Made by a program: the position numbers and the translations under genes. From Chromobotia macracanthus (Eukaryota > Chordata > Actinopteri > Cypriniformes > Botiidae), in the NCBI GenBank assembly GCA_036877525.1, contig JAZGTH010000019.1, forward strand, positions 6,835,501 through 6,899,500: 64,000 bases of DNA, in the 5' to 3' direction. The notes beneath the pieces were generated by a model that saw only the letters and a program-made list of their open reading frames with translations, had not been told where the DNA came from and made no database searches. This document shows, in pieces, positions 23,125 through 35,900 of this stretch. How positions within the stretch are numbered: position 1 is the first letter of the stretch; the number at the start of each line of letters is the position of its first letter.

Positions 23125-26100
23125 ATGCCCGGCTTTGAGTTGGAACAGGTGGATGGTGGCAGTCCAATAGATCTGCCCTATGGAGAGACTGTGTTGGGCA
23201 GAGGACCATTCCTGGGTGTAAGTCATTCAAGCATTTTATGAAGCATGTTCTGATGTTCTTCTCCTATGTGTTGACATGCTGGATGAAATAAAGGTGAACT
23301 CACACTTGTTATATCGTTATGGCCTCGTGTTTTGCATCAGATATGCACTGAGTCGGGTTTAAACCATACATTATTTGTCTTCATTTTGTTTAATTGCAAT
23401 CTAGAACAAGTTTTAGTTTCGTTTACATGCGTGAGTAGCAGTAATGACAGTGGAAGCCCGTGAGAGGGCGCCCTGCTGCCCACAGAAAATATAGTGACAC
23501 CACAGTCTTCTGTGTGAGGGACAGAAGCCCAGATTCTGTGCCCAAATATCTCATGAAATAATGCATAAAAGTGCCCAGCATTTTTCACTGTGCTGACAAA
23601 CCACATTTCGCGCTCTGGGATTTCCTAACTTTAGTTCAATGACATGCTTTTGAGGAGCGAGATGTCCCTCTGCCACCCAGCACAGCAGCAGATTATGATT
23701 CAAGACTGTAATTAAAACTATCGGCTGTTTAAAAGCCGAACAAAGAGATGAGCCTTTTGATATGTGCCGTTCCAACTTCCTGTATGTATCGTAAATATAG
23801 AATAGGAAACCGCTCGCATCAAGCCATTTCATTTGATTTATACATCACCCAGATCACAGTGAAGTGACCTCATAGTGTCACTGTGATTGTTCCGCTGCAC
23901 ATGTGATTAATGACAGTGACTGCAGCCGAGCCGCAGCAGTTTATAATAGACATGCTTCTGGTGGAGGTCACCAGACATTTCTGATTGGCAGGGCCTTTGA
24001 ATTCTCTCACACAGAAATAGATGTCATTCATTTATATTTATTCAGCTGAAAGATGCTCTTATCCAAAAGGTCTCACTGTGCATTCAAAGTATAATTTTTC
24101 AGTTAGCGGGTGAATCTCACGAAACATATCTCAAAATATAAAAAATGCAAGTATATTTTACGTATACTATTTTTCATATATGCAAGGACATATAGCCTTT
24201 TTTAAGAACCATTAAGGTTTTTAATGTTCAAATGTTTCTTTATATTTATTTTTGTTACTTGGATTTTGTATGTAATATGACCTGGATGTATTTACCTGTA
24301 ATGTGTTACCTAAGGATTGAACCTGTGACTTTGTTGTTGCAAGCATCATGCTCCATTTTAATCATGCATTTGTTTATAGATGTGTTTGACTTCTGTAACG
24401 CTGTGTCTTTCCTCTGGGGCAGGTGAGTGATAAGAGGGTGTCCAGAAACCACAGCATACTGGAAAACAAGAACGGCCACCTGCGTCTGAAGCCCGTATGT
24501 TTCTCTTCATCTTCAGTTGTCGTGTGGGTCTTCAGAGATCTTCAGAGGCGTGATGGTGGTTTTGTGGATGTAGCGTGAACTCTTGTGACAGACAAAAGTA
24601 GCATCAGCTTTGATGGCACAACATCAAAAGTTTCTTGAGATCGAGGTTGTTCCTCTCTACAGCAGCTGTCTCTCCTAATTACACCAGTAGTTATTAGTCA
24701 CGCTGTCATAGCAACCTTAGAGGAGAAAACTGTTCATCTTTTGTCTTTGAGTATTTAATAAGCCCATGTTTTCAAACAGCATGTGCTGTGTCTTGTGAAT
24801 CTTTCTAGACAATATCAAGGTTTGTGAAACCTGACTGGAAAACAATGAATTGAAATCTGTTCTAATAAATGATAAATAGACCCAAAACACACTGTACATG
24901 AACTCAAATTCATCTAGCATTTAGCATAAAATGTCTGCTTTATGTCATTGTGGAGCAACTGTTGGAAGAGAATCTTGCAGAGAAGTTAAACATTTGACAT
25001 GTTCATAACTAGCTCCTTTAACATTAACTCATGTGGTTTAATGGCACACACATTTGAAAATAATTCTGCTGGTCTTCTGAGTACTGAGGTTTGTGGATTC
25101 ATTGGATGTGCTAAATCCAAACTGTACAATCACAGGGAAAAGCACTAATGTATGTTGTTTTAGAAGTGACAGTTGAAGCTATACTACTGCTTTAGCTTTC
25201 CTCTGATCTCCACCCTGCAGACCCACCTGAACCCATGTTTCATTCAGAAGAGCATCGTGGCCACCCCTCAACCGCTGGAGAAGGATGTCTGGCACTTTCT
25301 TCAGGAAGGAGACATCTTCTCTCTCATGCCCGGGAAATACATTTACAGAGTGCACATCAAGCAGGAGGATACAACCCCCAGGTAATTCTGCCTGTCACTC
25401 ACAACCATCCAGGGAGGGCACACATGGTACAAGTATTTATTTATTATTGAATACTTCTGTCAGGGGTAAAGTGACTAGAATGAACACTGATGTTGCTGCC
25501 CATTCTCATTGAGAATAGAGCTGAATCTGAATTCTGAGTGAATCTGGTCTCAGTATGAGTGTTAGAATCAGATTTGATGCAGCTTCTCAAAGTCCTTATT
25601 TGTTTCACTCCATAAAAGGAAATGTTAATATGTTGGTGTTGATTGCATTCAATTAAATTGCCTCACATTGACCTTGTTTTTTTTCTTAAAATACATTCCT
25701 GATCCTGTTTGTGCTCAATTCAATTTCATCCTCTACTTTCAGCTGTTTCAGTCTTGTGTTCAGCTCTGGCTCAGATCTGATATGAAAAGCTCATGTGTCA
25801 CAATCCAATTTCTGATGGATCAGATCAAGTGATGTCCTACTTTTGTTTTCTCATTAAATGTCCCATTCCACTCAGAAATATAGTAACGCCTTACAAATGA
25901 GATCATCTGGTTTACGTGATAACAATGAACAAACCTTTTACAACATACAAAGTACATTTTTACATTTCAAAATATATAAATAAGCATTAATGTATTATAA
26001 ATGAGCATGAATTAACAATGAACAATAGTATGTTTATAAATAACAATAATCTAGATTAATGTAGCCTGTAAATGTTGTTCATTATAAAACATTCATGTAA

Positions 26101-29100
26101 AGTTAAGGATTTTGTCATGGCTAATTCCTTCCCATTTTTATTTAAATACACGTATACCTTATGTAGTATTATAACTATTGACCTAAAATGACCATGTTTT
26201 ATTAATCTTTTCATGTGTTCTCTGGTTTTGATCATGAATCTTTGGTTGAATGCATTTATTTTGACCTTTACGTAGTCCTTCATCTGATAAACTGATCTGT
26301 GACCAGTAAGTTGAGATCAAAGGGTTTCACTGTCTTCTCTGTAATATACACGCTGGCCTGTGGTCGTGTGGAAGCCTTCAAACAGATGCCCAGATAACAC
26401 GCAGCTGATGGAAAAATTAGGTGGTGAACTGATTTTCAATACATTGATTTGCATACATTTGAAAGTCAGGCCTTTCATCTGTAAAATTAGCTCATTTGAA
26501 GGTTGTCTGAATTTTTAGTCTTTGTGGGTACTTTCGATGAAGGGTTTGTTTTAAACACTAGTGGGATCTAAGCCTTGATGTCCCCTGAAGAGGGCATGTT
26601 TACATGTGTGAATTCGGCAGGCGCTTTTATCTAAAACAATTTGCAAGGCATTTTTGAGTATGTGTGTTCCCTGGGATTTAAACCTATGACATTGATGTTG
26701 CTAGCTTAGCTGCGTGAAAGCTAATTTTGTGTCTGAATTGTATGTTGTTAGATGTCAATATGGAGTGCATCAAATAAAAACACTTTTCTTTGATTAAAGA
26801 GATGGACTACAGTGTGTGTGCTGTAGGTCATGGGTTTGAATCCCAGGGAAAGAAACCGGTCGCTGTAGGTGAACGAAATGTAGTTTGGAAGAGATGATGA
26901 TCTCACTCTGGCTTCTGTTTAGAAACAGTCAAGGGTTCGAAGAGGAGATGGAGGTGGAGCAGCGTTTGCCTAAGCCAGCAGATCTCTGGAAACAGTCGGC
27001 CACACTTCAGGGTGAGATCGACACACCAGTGATCCAGAAGTTTATGCGCACAGGAAGTGATGAACAGGCCAGTCCTTCACACACTCTTGGCTCTCTCAAT
27101 GAGGTGTGTGTTTGAATATTACAAATAGTTTATTAAGGATGTTAAAAATGCAAATGGTTCTGTTATAGATAGATGCTGCATATGTAGATATTGATGCTAT
27201 TTATATATTACATGTATTCAGATGTTTATATTGGTTATATTTCTGGAAACACCTTTAATGAGATGCTTGATTATAAGAGCTGCAAAACATTTCACTCTGC
27301 TGTCATGTCTGGTTTTGTTTTTATTTGCTGTTTGATGTTCCTGCTGCTTCATGCCTGAATTTCCCCCTCAGGAACCCGTAATCTTTCTTTTCTAAATTGT
27401 ACTGTATTCTTCTTTACTCTTCGCTTTGCTAATTTATCTTGTGCTGTACTGTACTGAACTACACAAATTTCTTCTCTACTCAATATCTTCTACACACTCT
27501 TCTATACCGATCTGTTGTTGTCAAGGCCTCCGCAGCGTGTCAGCAGAACGAGAGACTGCCAGTGCGGAAGCGCATCTTACCAGACTGGATGATGGCCTGT
27601 GCTTTAGCTACCAAAAGCCCATCAGCTGCCAAAGGTATTGTCACCATGGCAACAGAGCTGTATGTATGTACAGCAGCTGTTTTAAAAGTATGTACAGCTC
27701 GTTCCCGATAGCAACACATTGTCAGGGCTGGTTGTCAGGGTGACTGCGACTGTACTCAACATGTTGCTAAGGCAAAACATTTAATTGAAGGGAAAAAGAC
27801 GAAAGTTAGACCCAGTTTGCTGGGGTTTAAATTTGGTCCAGATTTCTCTCTTGTCCTATCAGCCTCTCAGATGCGTCTTACAGCTCTCCACAAATGCAGA
27901 AGTATCGCTGGTGTATTACAGACCTTATAAACACCCCATTAACACCAGATATATAATACATACACATATATACAACACACCATCTGGATCTCACGGCCCT
28001 TACGCTGCTTCTGATAGCTCCACACAGAGCCCTGCATGAGGAACTCTTGAGACGGTTTCAAGTCAAGTCAGTTTGATTTACACATTGATACACATTGCGT
28101 CATGTAATGACTGATTTCTGTCTACCACAGCGAACTATTTACGTATTTTGTAAAGAACGGTTCACACAAAAATAAAATCTCATTTATGTTGTGTGATTTT
28201 TTTTTTTTTTTTCCTGGAATTTTTGAAGATGATGTCAGGCCCCAAAATGACACACAATCCCCATAAAAGTACCATTGGATGTTTCCTGCAACTGGTGTGT
28301 CATACTCCAGGTTCTCTGAAGCCAGTCGACAGGTTTATGGAGGAACAGTAAATAATATTTTCGTTTAAAGTGAACTATCCTTCTTAACCTCTCCAACACA
28401 TCATTTAAAATTGTGCATAATTTAAAAGTGTTAACTTTAAATCCTGTAGTCTGTTAATGAAATCTTATTAAGCTTTAGGTCTCCAGTTTGAAACAGCTTC
28501 TGTAATGTTCTTCAATGTGTTTTCGTGTCAGAGATGGAAGGTTAAGAGTGTGTGTGTTGATTGAGCATGTGGAAGGACATTGTGGCCATTATGTCCTGAG
28601 CCAGAAACAGAGTTCTTGTTTACACCTGCTGCGGTAATTTGGATTAAACCTTTGATAGAGAGCCTGCCTTCACGCTCAATGAACAGTACACACACAATTA
28701 CCTCAGTGGAGAGATGTTTGGAAAGATGGAGTCGTGGAAAGTCACACATTGGCTGTACAGTAAGTTCTCTCTGTCTCCCACTCATCTGTGACTTTTGAGG
28801 GCCACAGGTCACATCTGGTGCTCTCAGGGACCTATTTTAGTCCCTCTGTAGTCAATGATGTTGTCCTTTAAACCCCAAACCATCAGAATGACACAAATTT
28901 TTTTCCAATAAAAAATTATTCCTGCCTAAAATAGCTTGAATGTAACTCTAAATCTTTTCTTTATTTAGTGTACGCCGAACAGTAAATATGAAAATTATCG
29001 TCACACAGTCCTCATTAACAGATGTCCAGTCACAGCATTTCTACGGCTGTGTTCAGTTCCATGCTGATGAAAATCAATGATTCATTTGTGAGATAAGGGC

Positions 29101-32100
29101 TGTGTCTTAGAACAGCGAGAAATGTAGAGTTTAATTGCGAGAGAAATTGCGATAATAATCTGGTGGCATGATCAATAGAAATAGATGTTGCAGTTCGAAA
29201 CCAGAAATGAGTGGGAACAGTGCTGGACACAGACAGGAAATTAGGAGAGATGATGGAGCTGGGTTTGAAACCTTGAACCTGCTTCTCCCACATTAGCACT
29301 ATGACTCAATGTGTCTGGAGCACCTCTACATCATGGCTCCATCAGACAGTTGAAGTTTTGCTTTGTGTTGTTTGTGTGATCATGTGTTGTTTGCATGATC
29401 ATATGTATCACATTTCTGGAGTATAATAGTAAATATCAGTCCCGCTGGAGATGCTCTTAGCTGCTTTCCTGTTTTTTCTTCTTTGTTGAAAGCAGGTGAG
29501 AGCAAGGCCATGAGAGGAACCCCTAAACAATCAAAACGAGCAGCCGCACCCAAAGCTGCAACCGAAACCAAACGTGCTCGCACTGCACATGTGTCCCCTG
29601 AGGAGGAGGAGGAGGAAGAGATGCCCAAGAGGAAGGCAAAGAGATTAAAGATCGACTCTGAAGATGAGTTGGTAAAAAGATTCAAGTTGTTGAACCAGAG
29701 CGCACCAGTTTGTTCATTGTAACATTTGTCATAATATTTGCTAACATGTTAATATATAAAAATAATAATGATGTATTTATGAAAAATAACATATTTGCAA
29801 AATGTCATATTTGCATTTAATTTAGTACATGCTTTTATTCAAAGCAATGGTAATCTTGTTTACAATTAAAATTTGTAATAATGTTTTAAAAGTACATGTT
29901 GTACACTACAAGTGTAAATTTATTCAAAAGGTGTTTTGCATCACAGTAGTCTCAGTTAGTCTCCTCACTGTTGCACTGATCTGAGTTCAGGTGTATTATT
30001 TACTGTGTGCATGGCCCTCCTGACAGGACGATGTGACAGCACTCAAGACCACTAGAGTCGGATCAGTCCAGGATGGGCCGAGTGAAGAGCCTGACAGTGT
30101 TGGTTCGATGGAGCGAGATAATAGGAAGAGAAGAGGAACCGACAGGGGAGATTCACAAACACAGGCAGAAGATCCCAGTAACCTTCAAGTCGATCAGGGA
30201 CCCTCACAGAACACACAGCAAAGGTCAAAGGTCACAGAGCCTGAAAGCAAAACAAGCAGCAGTAAGGTGAAAAAACAGCGACGGACGCCTTGTCCTTACG
30301 GCAACTCCTGCTACAGGTACCGTACCGCTGAAAACACTCTAATATGGAAAACAAAAGCACAGAATAACCTTCTCTGGATACGGCAGAATGAACGGTGTGT
30401 GATAAACGGGGTGTTCTTGAATATTGGGGTTGAGCAAACTGGGATCAGAAAAACAAACTGTCTGTTTACATTGTATTTGTGTCTCAGGTTTAAATATTTT
30501 AGCCAAATTAGCTGTCAGTGTATTTAAGTTGCATAAATGCTTATGGTTGCAGTTGCATTTATTCTTATTTTGCTTTCTCCAGGAAAAATCCTGTTCATTT
30601 TCAAGAGTGCAGTCACCCGGGTGACAGTGACCATCAGGAGGAGGAGACGGAGGACGGTGAGGATCAAAGGCCGGAGTGCCCATATGGAACCCACTGCTAC
30701 AGGTGAGAACACCTGAGCCTTCACCTACACACACACACACACACACACAGCAGTCTAAAACATTAACACACATCTCACAGAAAACCCAGAACTATCAGGG
30801 AATCTTAAAATTGTGATAATTTTTATAATGTTTTCTAAATGTTCTGAGTTCTAGACGTAGGAGACAGTTTGTGAGTGCAGTATGTATAAAATGATTTTTG
30901 AAAGTCTGATAATCACAAATGACTGAAAACATTATGAGAAATCCAGTTTAAATCGGAGTATCTCAGCTAGGAGGTGTACTGTATATTATTTGTTCCAGTT
31001 ATGGGTGTGTATATATTTTGTGTTTAATTGTGTTATTTGTGCTGGTACAGGAAGAATCTTCTTCACAAGAAAGAATACAAACACACCAAATCTCCACGTA
31101 AGTTTTTGACTGCTGTGAAATGACACAAAGCCGGTTTGAAACATTGTTGCTTTAAATTAGTGTTATGTATTTTATCTATAAAATAATGTTCTGTATTTTA
31201 TCTTGTATTTGTCTGCATATATAAGTAAAGCTTTAACCTTTATGTTATGTGGAGGTGTAATTTAAAGTTGTTTCACATAAACATTCTACAGCAAAGTGCT
31301 GTGGAAGAACACAAACAGGTCAAATGCACATACAAGAACAATATGATAATTCTCTGGCATTCATTGTTATGGTCTTATTATGGCAAATGCCACAGTTAAA
31401 CAGTAGAAGAACTGTGTAAATATTCATAAGGGCCAGTACAAAGCAGAGTAAACGGTTTTAACTGATTATAAGCCAAACCTTCAGGTTTCCTCCTGCGTAA
31501 AATGTATTTCATTATATTATATTTACTTGTCTGTCAGACAAGTAAAAAACAGATTGGAAACAGATTGAAAACAAGTGTTTTTACTGAAAGTACAGTTAGT
31601 ATGTCAACTCGCCTTATGTAAATAAGATGCAAATCAAGTAACACTGACTTCTCATAACACTACGAGGCAGAAAATGCCTCCAGATGTTTAGATGATCAAA
31701 AATAAGTTCAATTGTATTAATTGTTAATAATTAATACATCAATCATTTGCGAATCAAACTTTCATGAAACTCACACAGACTGCAGTTACACACACAAACA
31801 CATACATTTAAACACAAGACGCAGTTCTTTGAGGTTATAAGAACAATATGTTTATTGTTTAAAACTCATGCATATTTAACATCCACAAACCCTCGCCCTC
31901 AAGCGAAGCCAGAGTCTGAATCATTTTCCACAGGACTCAATGCACCATCATGTTTGGTGAGTAACCTGAGGCTCCTCTGGGCGCTAGACACGTTTAACAA
32001 AATTAAATTCCTCTTAAACTAATGCAGAACATGCTGGCCGCACCCTGGGGAGGAACACGCTGCACATACACACCATAGCATTGGTCAAGAGAAATATTAG

Positions 32101-32940
32101 TGATCGTACACGCTATTCGGAGCGCAAAATGTTCCACTTCTGACGTTCTGTAGGCCTGCAGATGTGACCGTTTTGCAACAATTGGAAACATCGCCCAAAT
32201 TTTTGAGATGTTTGCTCATTAACAGTCACTAATAGTTTTGCGGTACGCTGATAAATAATTGGTCATTTGATGTTTCATGTGAAAAGTCACAGACACTTTT
32301 GTTTATCTTTCACCAGAAAACAGTTGTGCAGAATGTGTGACGAGACCTGGCTTAAAACCATGAAGCTGTCGCAGATGTTTTACGAATGTTACTGCTCAGA
32401 ATATTTCTTATTAAGCTTTAAACCACTGTGCAGAAATAATTAAGTTATTTAGGCCCCAGGGGAATTAATACCAACTGGACTTTACAAGATACACATTTAA
32501 GTTGGGTCCAAAATATTTGTTAAAACAATCACTCAAACCACATTTGAAAACAGTTAAAAACACATTGCCACATTGTGTTTCTAGTGTTCTCACCTAGGTA
32601 CACAAATTAAAGCATATAAAGAATACTTTCACACCCAGTGTGAAGGGTTTTGATTTAAAGGCATGTTTTTGTGAGAAGTTGTACACAATGTACTTATATC
32701 TTTAAGACTTCAGGAGCCTTCACATATTGCCGATCTCATTGTCGCAGGATTGTTTTTGTTTTTCCAGCTAAGAGTCCTGCTGATGACGAGGATGAAGATG
32801 ACTATGACGACAGCTTTATTAATGATGAAAGTGAGGATGAGGAGGTGGATGAAGGCTCAGACTACATGCCGGAATCAGACGACAGTGGAAAAGAGCATGT
32901 TAAAAAGAAGCCAAAAGCATTTCTCAGGAGGAAGAACTAA
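23125..32940 (+). CDS. aplf: Aprataxin and PNK-like factor, DNA-break repair scaffold (10 exons, 473 aa)
   Basis: APLF supports non-homologous end joining: its FHA domain binds phospho-XRCC1/XRCC4, a short motif binds Ku80, PBZ zinc fingers bind poly(ADP-ribose), and the acidic tail is a histone chaperone. Exons are 23125-23217, 24423-24494, 25221-25381, 26923-27103, 27526-27634, 29496-29671, 30027-30316, 30583-30702, 31051-31097 and 32768-32940; all phases agree. The FHA is at residues 1-108 with GETVLGRGPFLG and DKRVSRNHSIL. The Ku-binding motif RKRILPDWM is at about 183-191. PBZ1 begins at C353 (CPYGNSCYR, then KNPVHFQECSHPG). PBZ2 begins at C393 (CPYGTHCYR, then KNLLHKKEYKHT). The acidic tail runs from about 417 to the end. 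Human is 511 aa. The last intron is 1.7 kb. Confidence 0.96.
24028..24112 (+). repeat. SINE/L2-type fragment in aplf intron 1
   Basis: The string 'gatgctcttatccaaaaggt' followed by 'ctcactgtgcattcaaag' matches the recurrent fish motif 'gctcttatccaaagcgactta...cattca'. Further on, 'ggattgaacctgtgac' (24315-24330) looks like the B-box side of the same degraded element. Confidence 0.45.
26612..26712 (+). repeat. Degraded SINE in aplf intron 3
   Basis: Contains 'ggcgcttttatctaaaacaa', then 'gtgtgttccctgggattt' and 'aacctatgacattgatgttg', in the order of the common cyprinid tRNA-derived SINE. A second B-box-like piece 'catgggtttgaatcccaggg' lies at 26829-26848. Confidence 0.6.
31098..32767 (+). 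other. aplf last intron, with an unidentified higher-complexity segment
   Basis: No gene recognised. Most is AT-rich. The segment at about 31860-32200 is more GC-rich and less repetitive than its surroundings, with 'ctggccgcaccctgggg' and 'ggaacacgctgcacatac'. It may be a repeat relic or a conserved element; I cannot identify it. Confidence 0.4.
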
Positions 32941-35900
32941 CACTAGATTTTAAACAGATAGGGTTTCTGTTTCCCCACTGTCTTACGACTCACATGTACA
33001 GCACTTTCTTTGCTTACTTTTTCATTTTGAACAAACCTTTAATATTTTTAACTGATGATTCTCTTGTTGCGTCTTGTGTGTGTTTTTATAAAGTCTGCTG
33101 CTTTAGAAAATCTCTTTGTATGAATTCAGTTTTTTACAGTTGGGAGGAGTTTTATTACAGATCAATTGAATGTTCTTTTCCAGTTAAAAACAATAGTTCA
33201 TTCAGTGACATGAGCGTTTTATAATACATTACTTTGGTCATTTGTTCACTTAACTGTCTTTGGTCAGCGCTGTGTTACGAGCACATCTGTGTTGCTGTCT
33301 AGGTGGGCACCTCACTGTGTTTTGCAACAGAGCCTTTGAAAACAAACACCGCACCTTTAAACGGCTTGTATTCCAGCCCTCGATCTAGCCAAAACCTGTA
33401 AGCTGCTGTTTTTGTGAGTAGTTGATTTTCTGTGGCCTAGTAAATAGAGAGCAAAACAAACAGTCTTACACAGGAAATCCATGACTTCAAACACGGCTCT
33501 TTTCAATTTTCAAGATTTTAAAATTCAACGTTCACACACTGTTTGGAAAACACATATACAGCTGACATCCGAGCATTCAGAAGAGGAACTGAACTAAACA
33601 GATTAAATCTGGAAAAATACGCAAGCACACAGACGCAGATGTGAATTCTTTGTGGTCCTGTTGTACATACTTCACATAGATTCTTTTACTCACAGGACAG
33701 TTTTTGTTGGTCATCATTTAAGCTTTTTAGTTTTTGTTAGTCGTCATTTTAGCACTTCTTGCATCACTTTCAATGCGTAAAGTCGAATGTGTGTAACTAA
33801 AAGCGTTCGAGTTCACTTACTAAGAATGATTAGCAGAGCTTTCTACATGGTATGAAGAGGTTCTAGATTTTAGTTTCATTGTGTCTTTGTGCTCTAGAAC
33901 AGTATGGTCTCACAAATGAACTAACATCTTTAATTCTTTCAGCAGAAGAGTCATTGCCATAACCTTTAAACCTGGCTTCACAATCAGATATGCACACTAC
34001 ATTCTTATACAGAATCAAGACAGAATCATTTACTGTGCTTTTGTGAACACTAAATTAATTCAAAATAACACAGTCCTTGTTGCAGGACCATCATTTATAT
34101 AAACCAACGCCAAACCGCATTAATAAAGGTGCATAGACTCGCTGTATTTTATGCAGAAGTGAGGTTTTCTTTACCAAAAATCACATAACGGAAACGTACG
34201 ACCGCTGTGCCGTTCTTACATTAAGTTAAGGTTAAATCAAAGCTTTCATGATATATGTTTGAAAGGTAAATATGCTATTTATAGATCAGGGTGTCATCTC
34301 CCGGCTGCTTTAATCTGCAGACTGGGTCGTTTTGCTTTGATAAGACTCACAGACGTGTCAGTACTGTGGTGCACTGAAAGAGAAACCTCACACTGAATCA
34401 GACTTCCACTGCAGACATCAGAATCGAAATGCCTTGATGTCTGCAGAGAAATCAACATTGTAATAACCAAATATGTTCATGTTGTCTGAGGCTTATTTGA
34501 ATTTTTGATCATTAGACATGATGGTACCCTGGAAGTTTGTCTGAAACCGTTTACCTTGAGGTACATTGTTATATAAAACACTGCCTGTGGAGCTACTGAT
34601 TGACTTGGCGGTGAGGCAGCCCAGCCTGGCACAGATCTTACACAGGCAGCAACGTTTGGGCCACTTTAAAGTGTTTCTCATGGAAGACTTGACTCATAAT
34701 TGATTAGTACATTTGTAATTACCAGTCAATTGCAAACAGCCTTCGTGAATTTGAGCTGAATCCAGTCACTGTGATTTACAAAACCTAATGCCTGGACCAG
34801 TGTTACCTGAATAAGCACAGATCCTTCTGAGGCACTGCTTGAAATCTGTGATTTTTCTGGATGTCTTTATATGTTTGAAGCCAAAGGGACATTAGGAGAA
34901 TTGGATTTAATGTCTCTTTGGCTCCAAACCCTGGATTTCCTGAGGAAAGGGTGGGCTTTGTCCACAACAGGGTATTGATTGGTGCTGTGCATAGCAAAAT
35001 ATTTTATAATCAACTCCTGGTCATCTGAATGACTTGGCGGTCCTTGTATAATAACACTGTGTTAGTTAATGTATACCAGACCAATCGGATGAGCCTTTCA
35101 GAGGGGGTTCACATTAGACTCAGTTTGGTGTTTAGAAACAGTTAGGTAGAGCATAACCCAAAGTTTTTTAAAAAGGAACATTTTGTATTTGAAACAGCAT
35201 CCTAAAAATGTAACTCATGAGGATATGCTGATAAAAAAGCATATAGACAAAATATGTAACTTTTATTGCACAAAACTGTTGATATCCAGATTTCAAAATG
35301 ATGTCATGGGTTGTTTTGTGTTAATTATATAATATTTTTATTGGTTGTACGTTATTGGCAGTCAACATTTAAGCCAAAGTGATTGATTACCTATGATGCT
35401 CTGAGTTATAGCTGTCGGACTCAATGCAGGTTTCAACATTAGTCCATTAACCCATCAAGGAGGATCTGAAGAGCTTTGGTCTGGATTGAATTGAAATTCA
35501 TGTTTAAGGATGTTTTTTTCCCAAATCTCCACCAGATGACTTTCTGCGTCTCTGTATGGTGATGACTTGAGTTCGTTTCTGCAGTAGGTGAAAGAAGATT
35601 CCTTCTGCTGTCTGGTGAAGGTCTGTAAACACTGAGGCTTCCTCGTCTGCGTGAAGAAGCTGCACAAAATCATCCAGACAGTCTTTCTGGAAACATTCAC
35701 TCTTTTCCAAAACCTAGTGAGCTGCCTACATAGACAATTTAAGCAGTCCATAGCCACACTGCAGACTTTAGGCTGTTCCAAAAGGTAGGCAGCACTATTA
35801 CCCACAATGCATTGCAACGTTGAAAATGCAGCTCTAAATATGATAGATATGACATTTTAGGGGCCATTGAAAATTTATTTTGTTTCAAAAAACACACAAA

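Noticed and set aside
26820..26858. tRNA gene suggested by GGTTTGAATCCC
   Set aside because: No cloverleaf can be built; it fits the B-box remnant of a tRNA-derived SINE.
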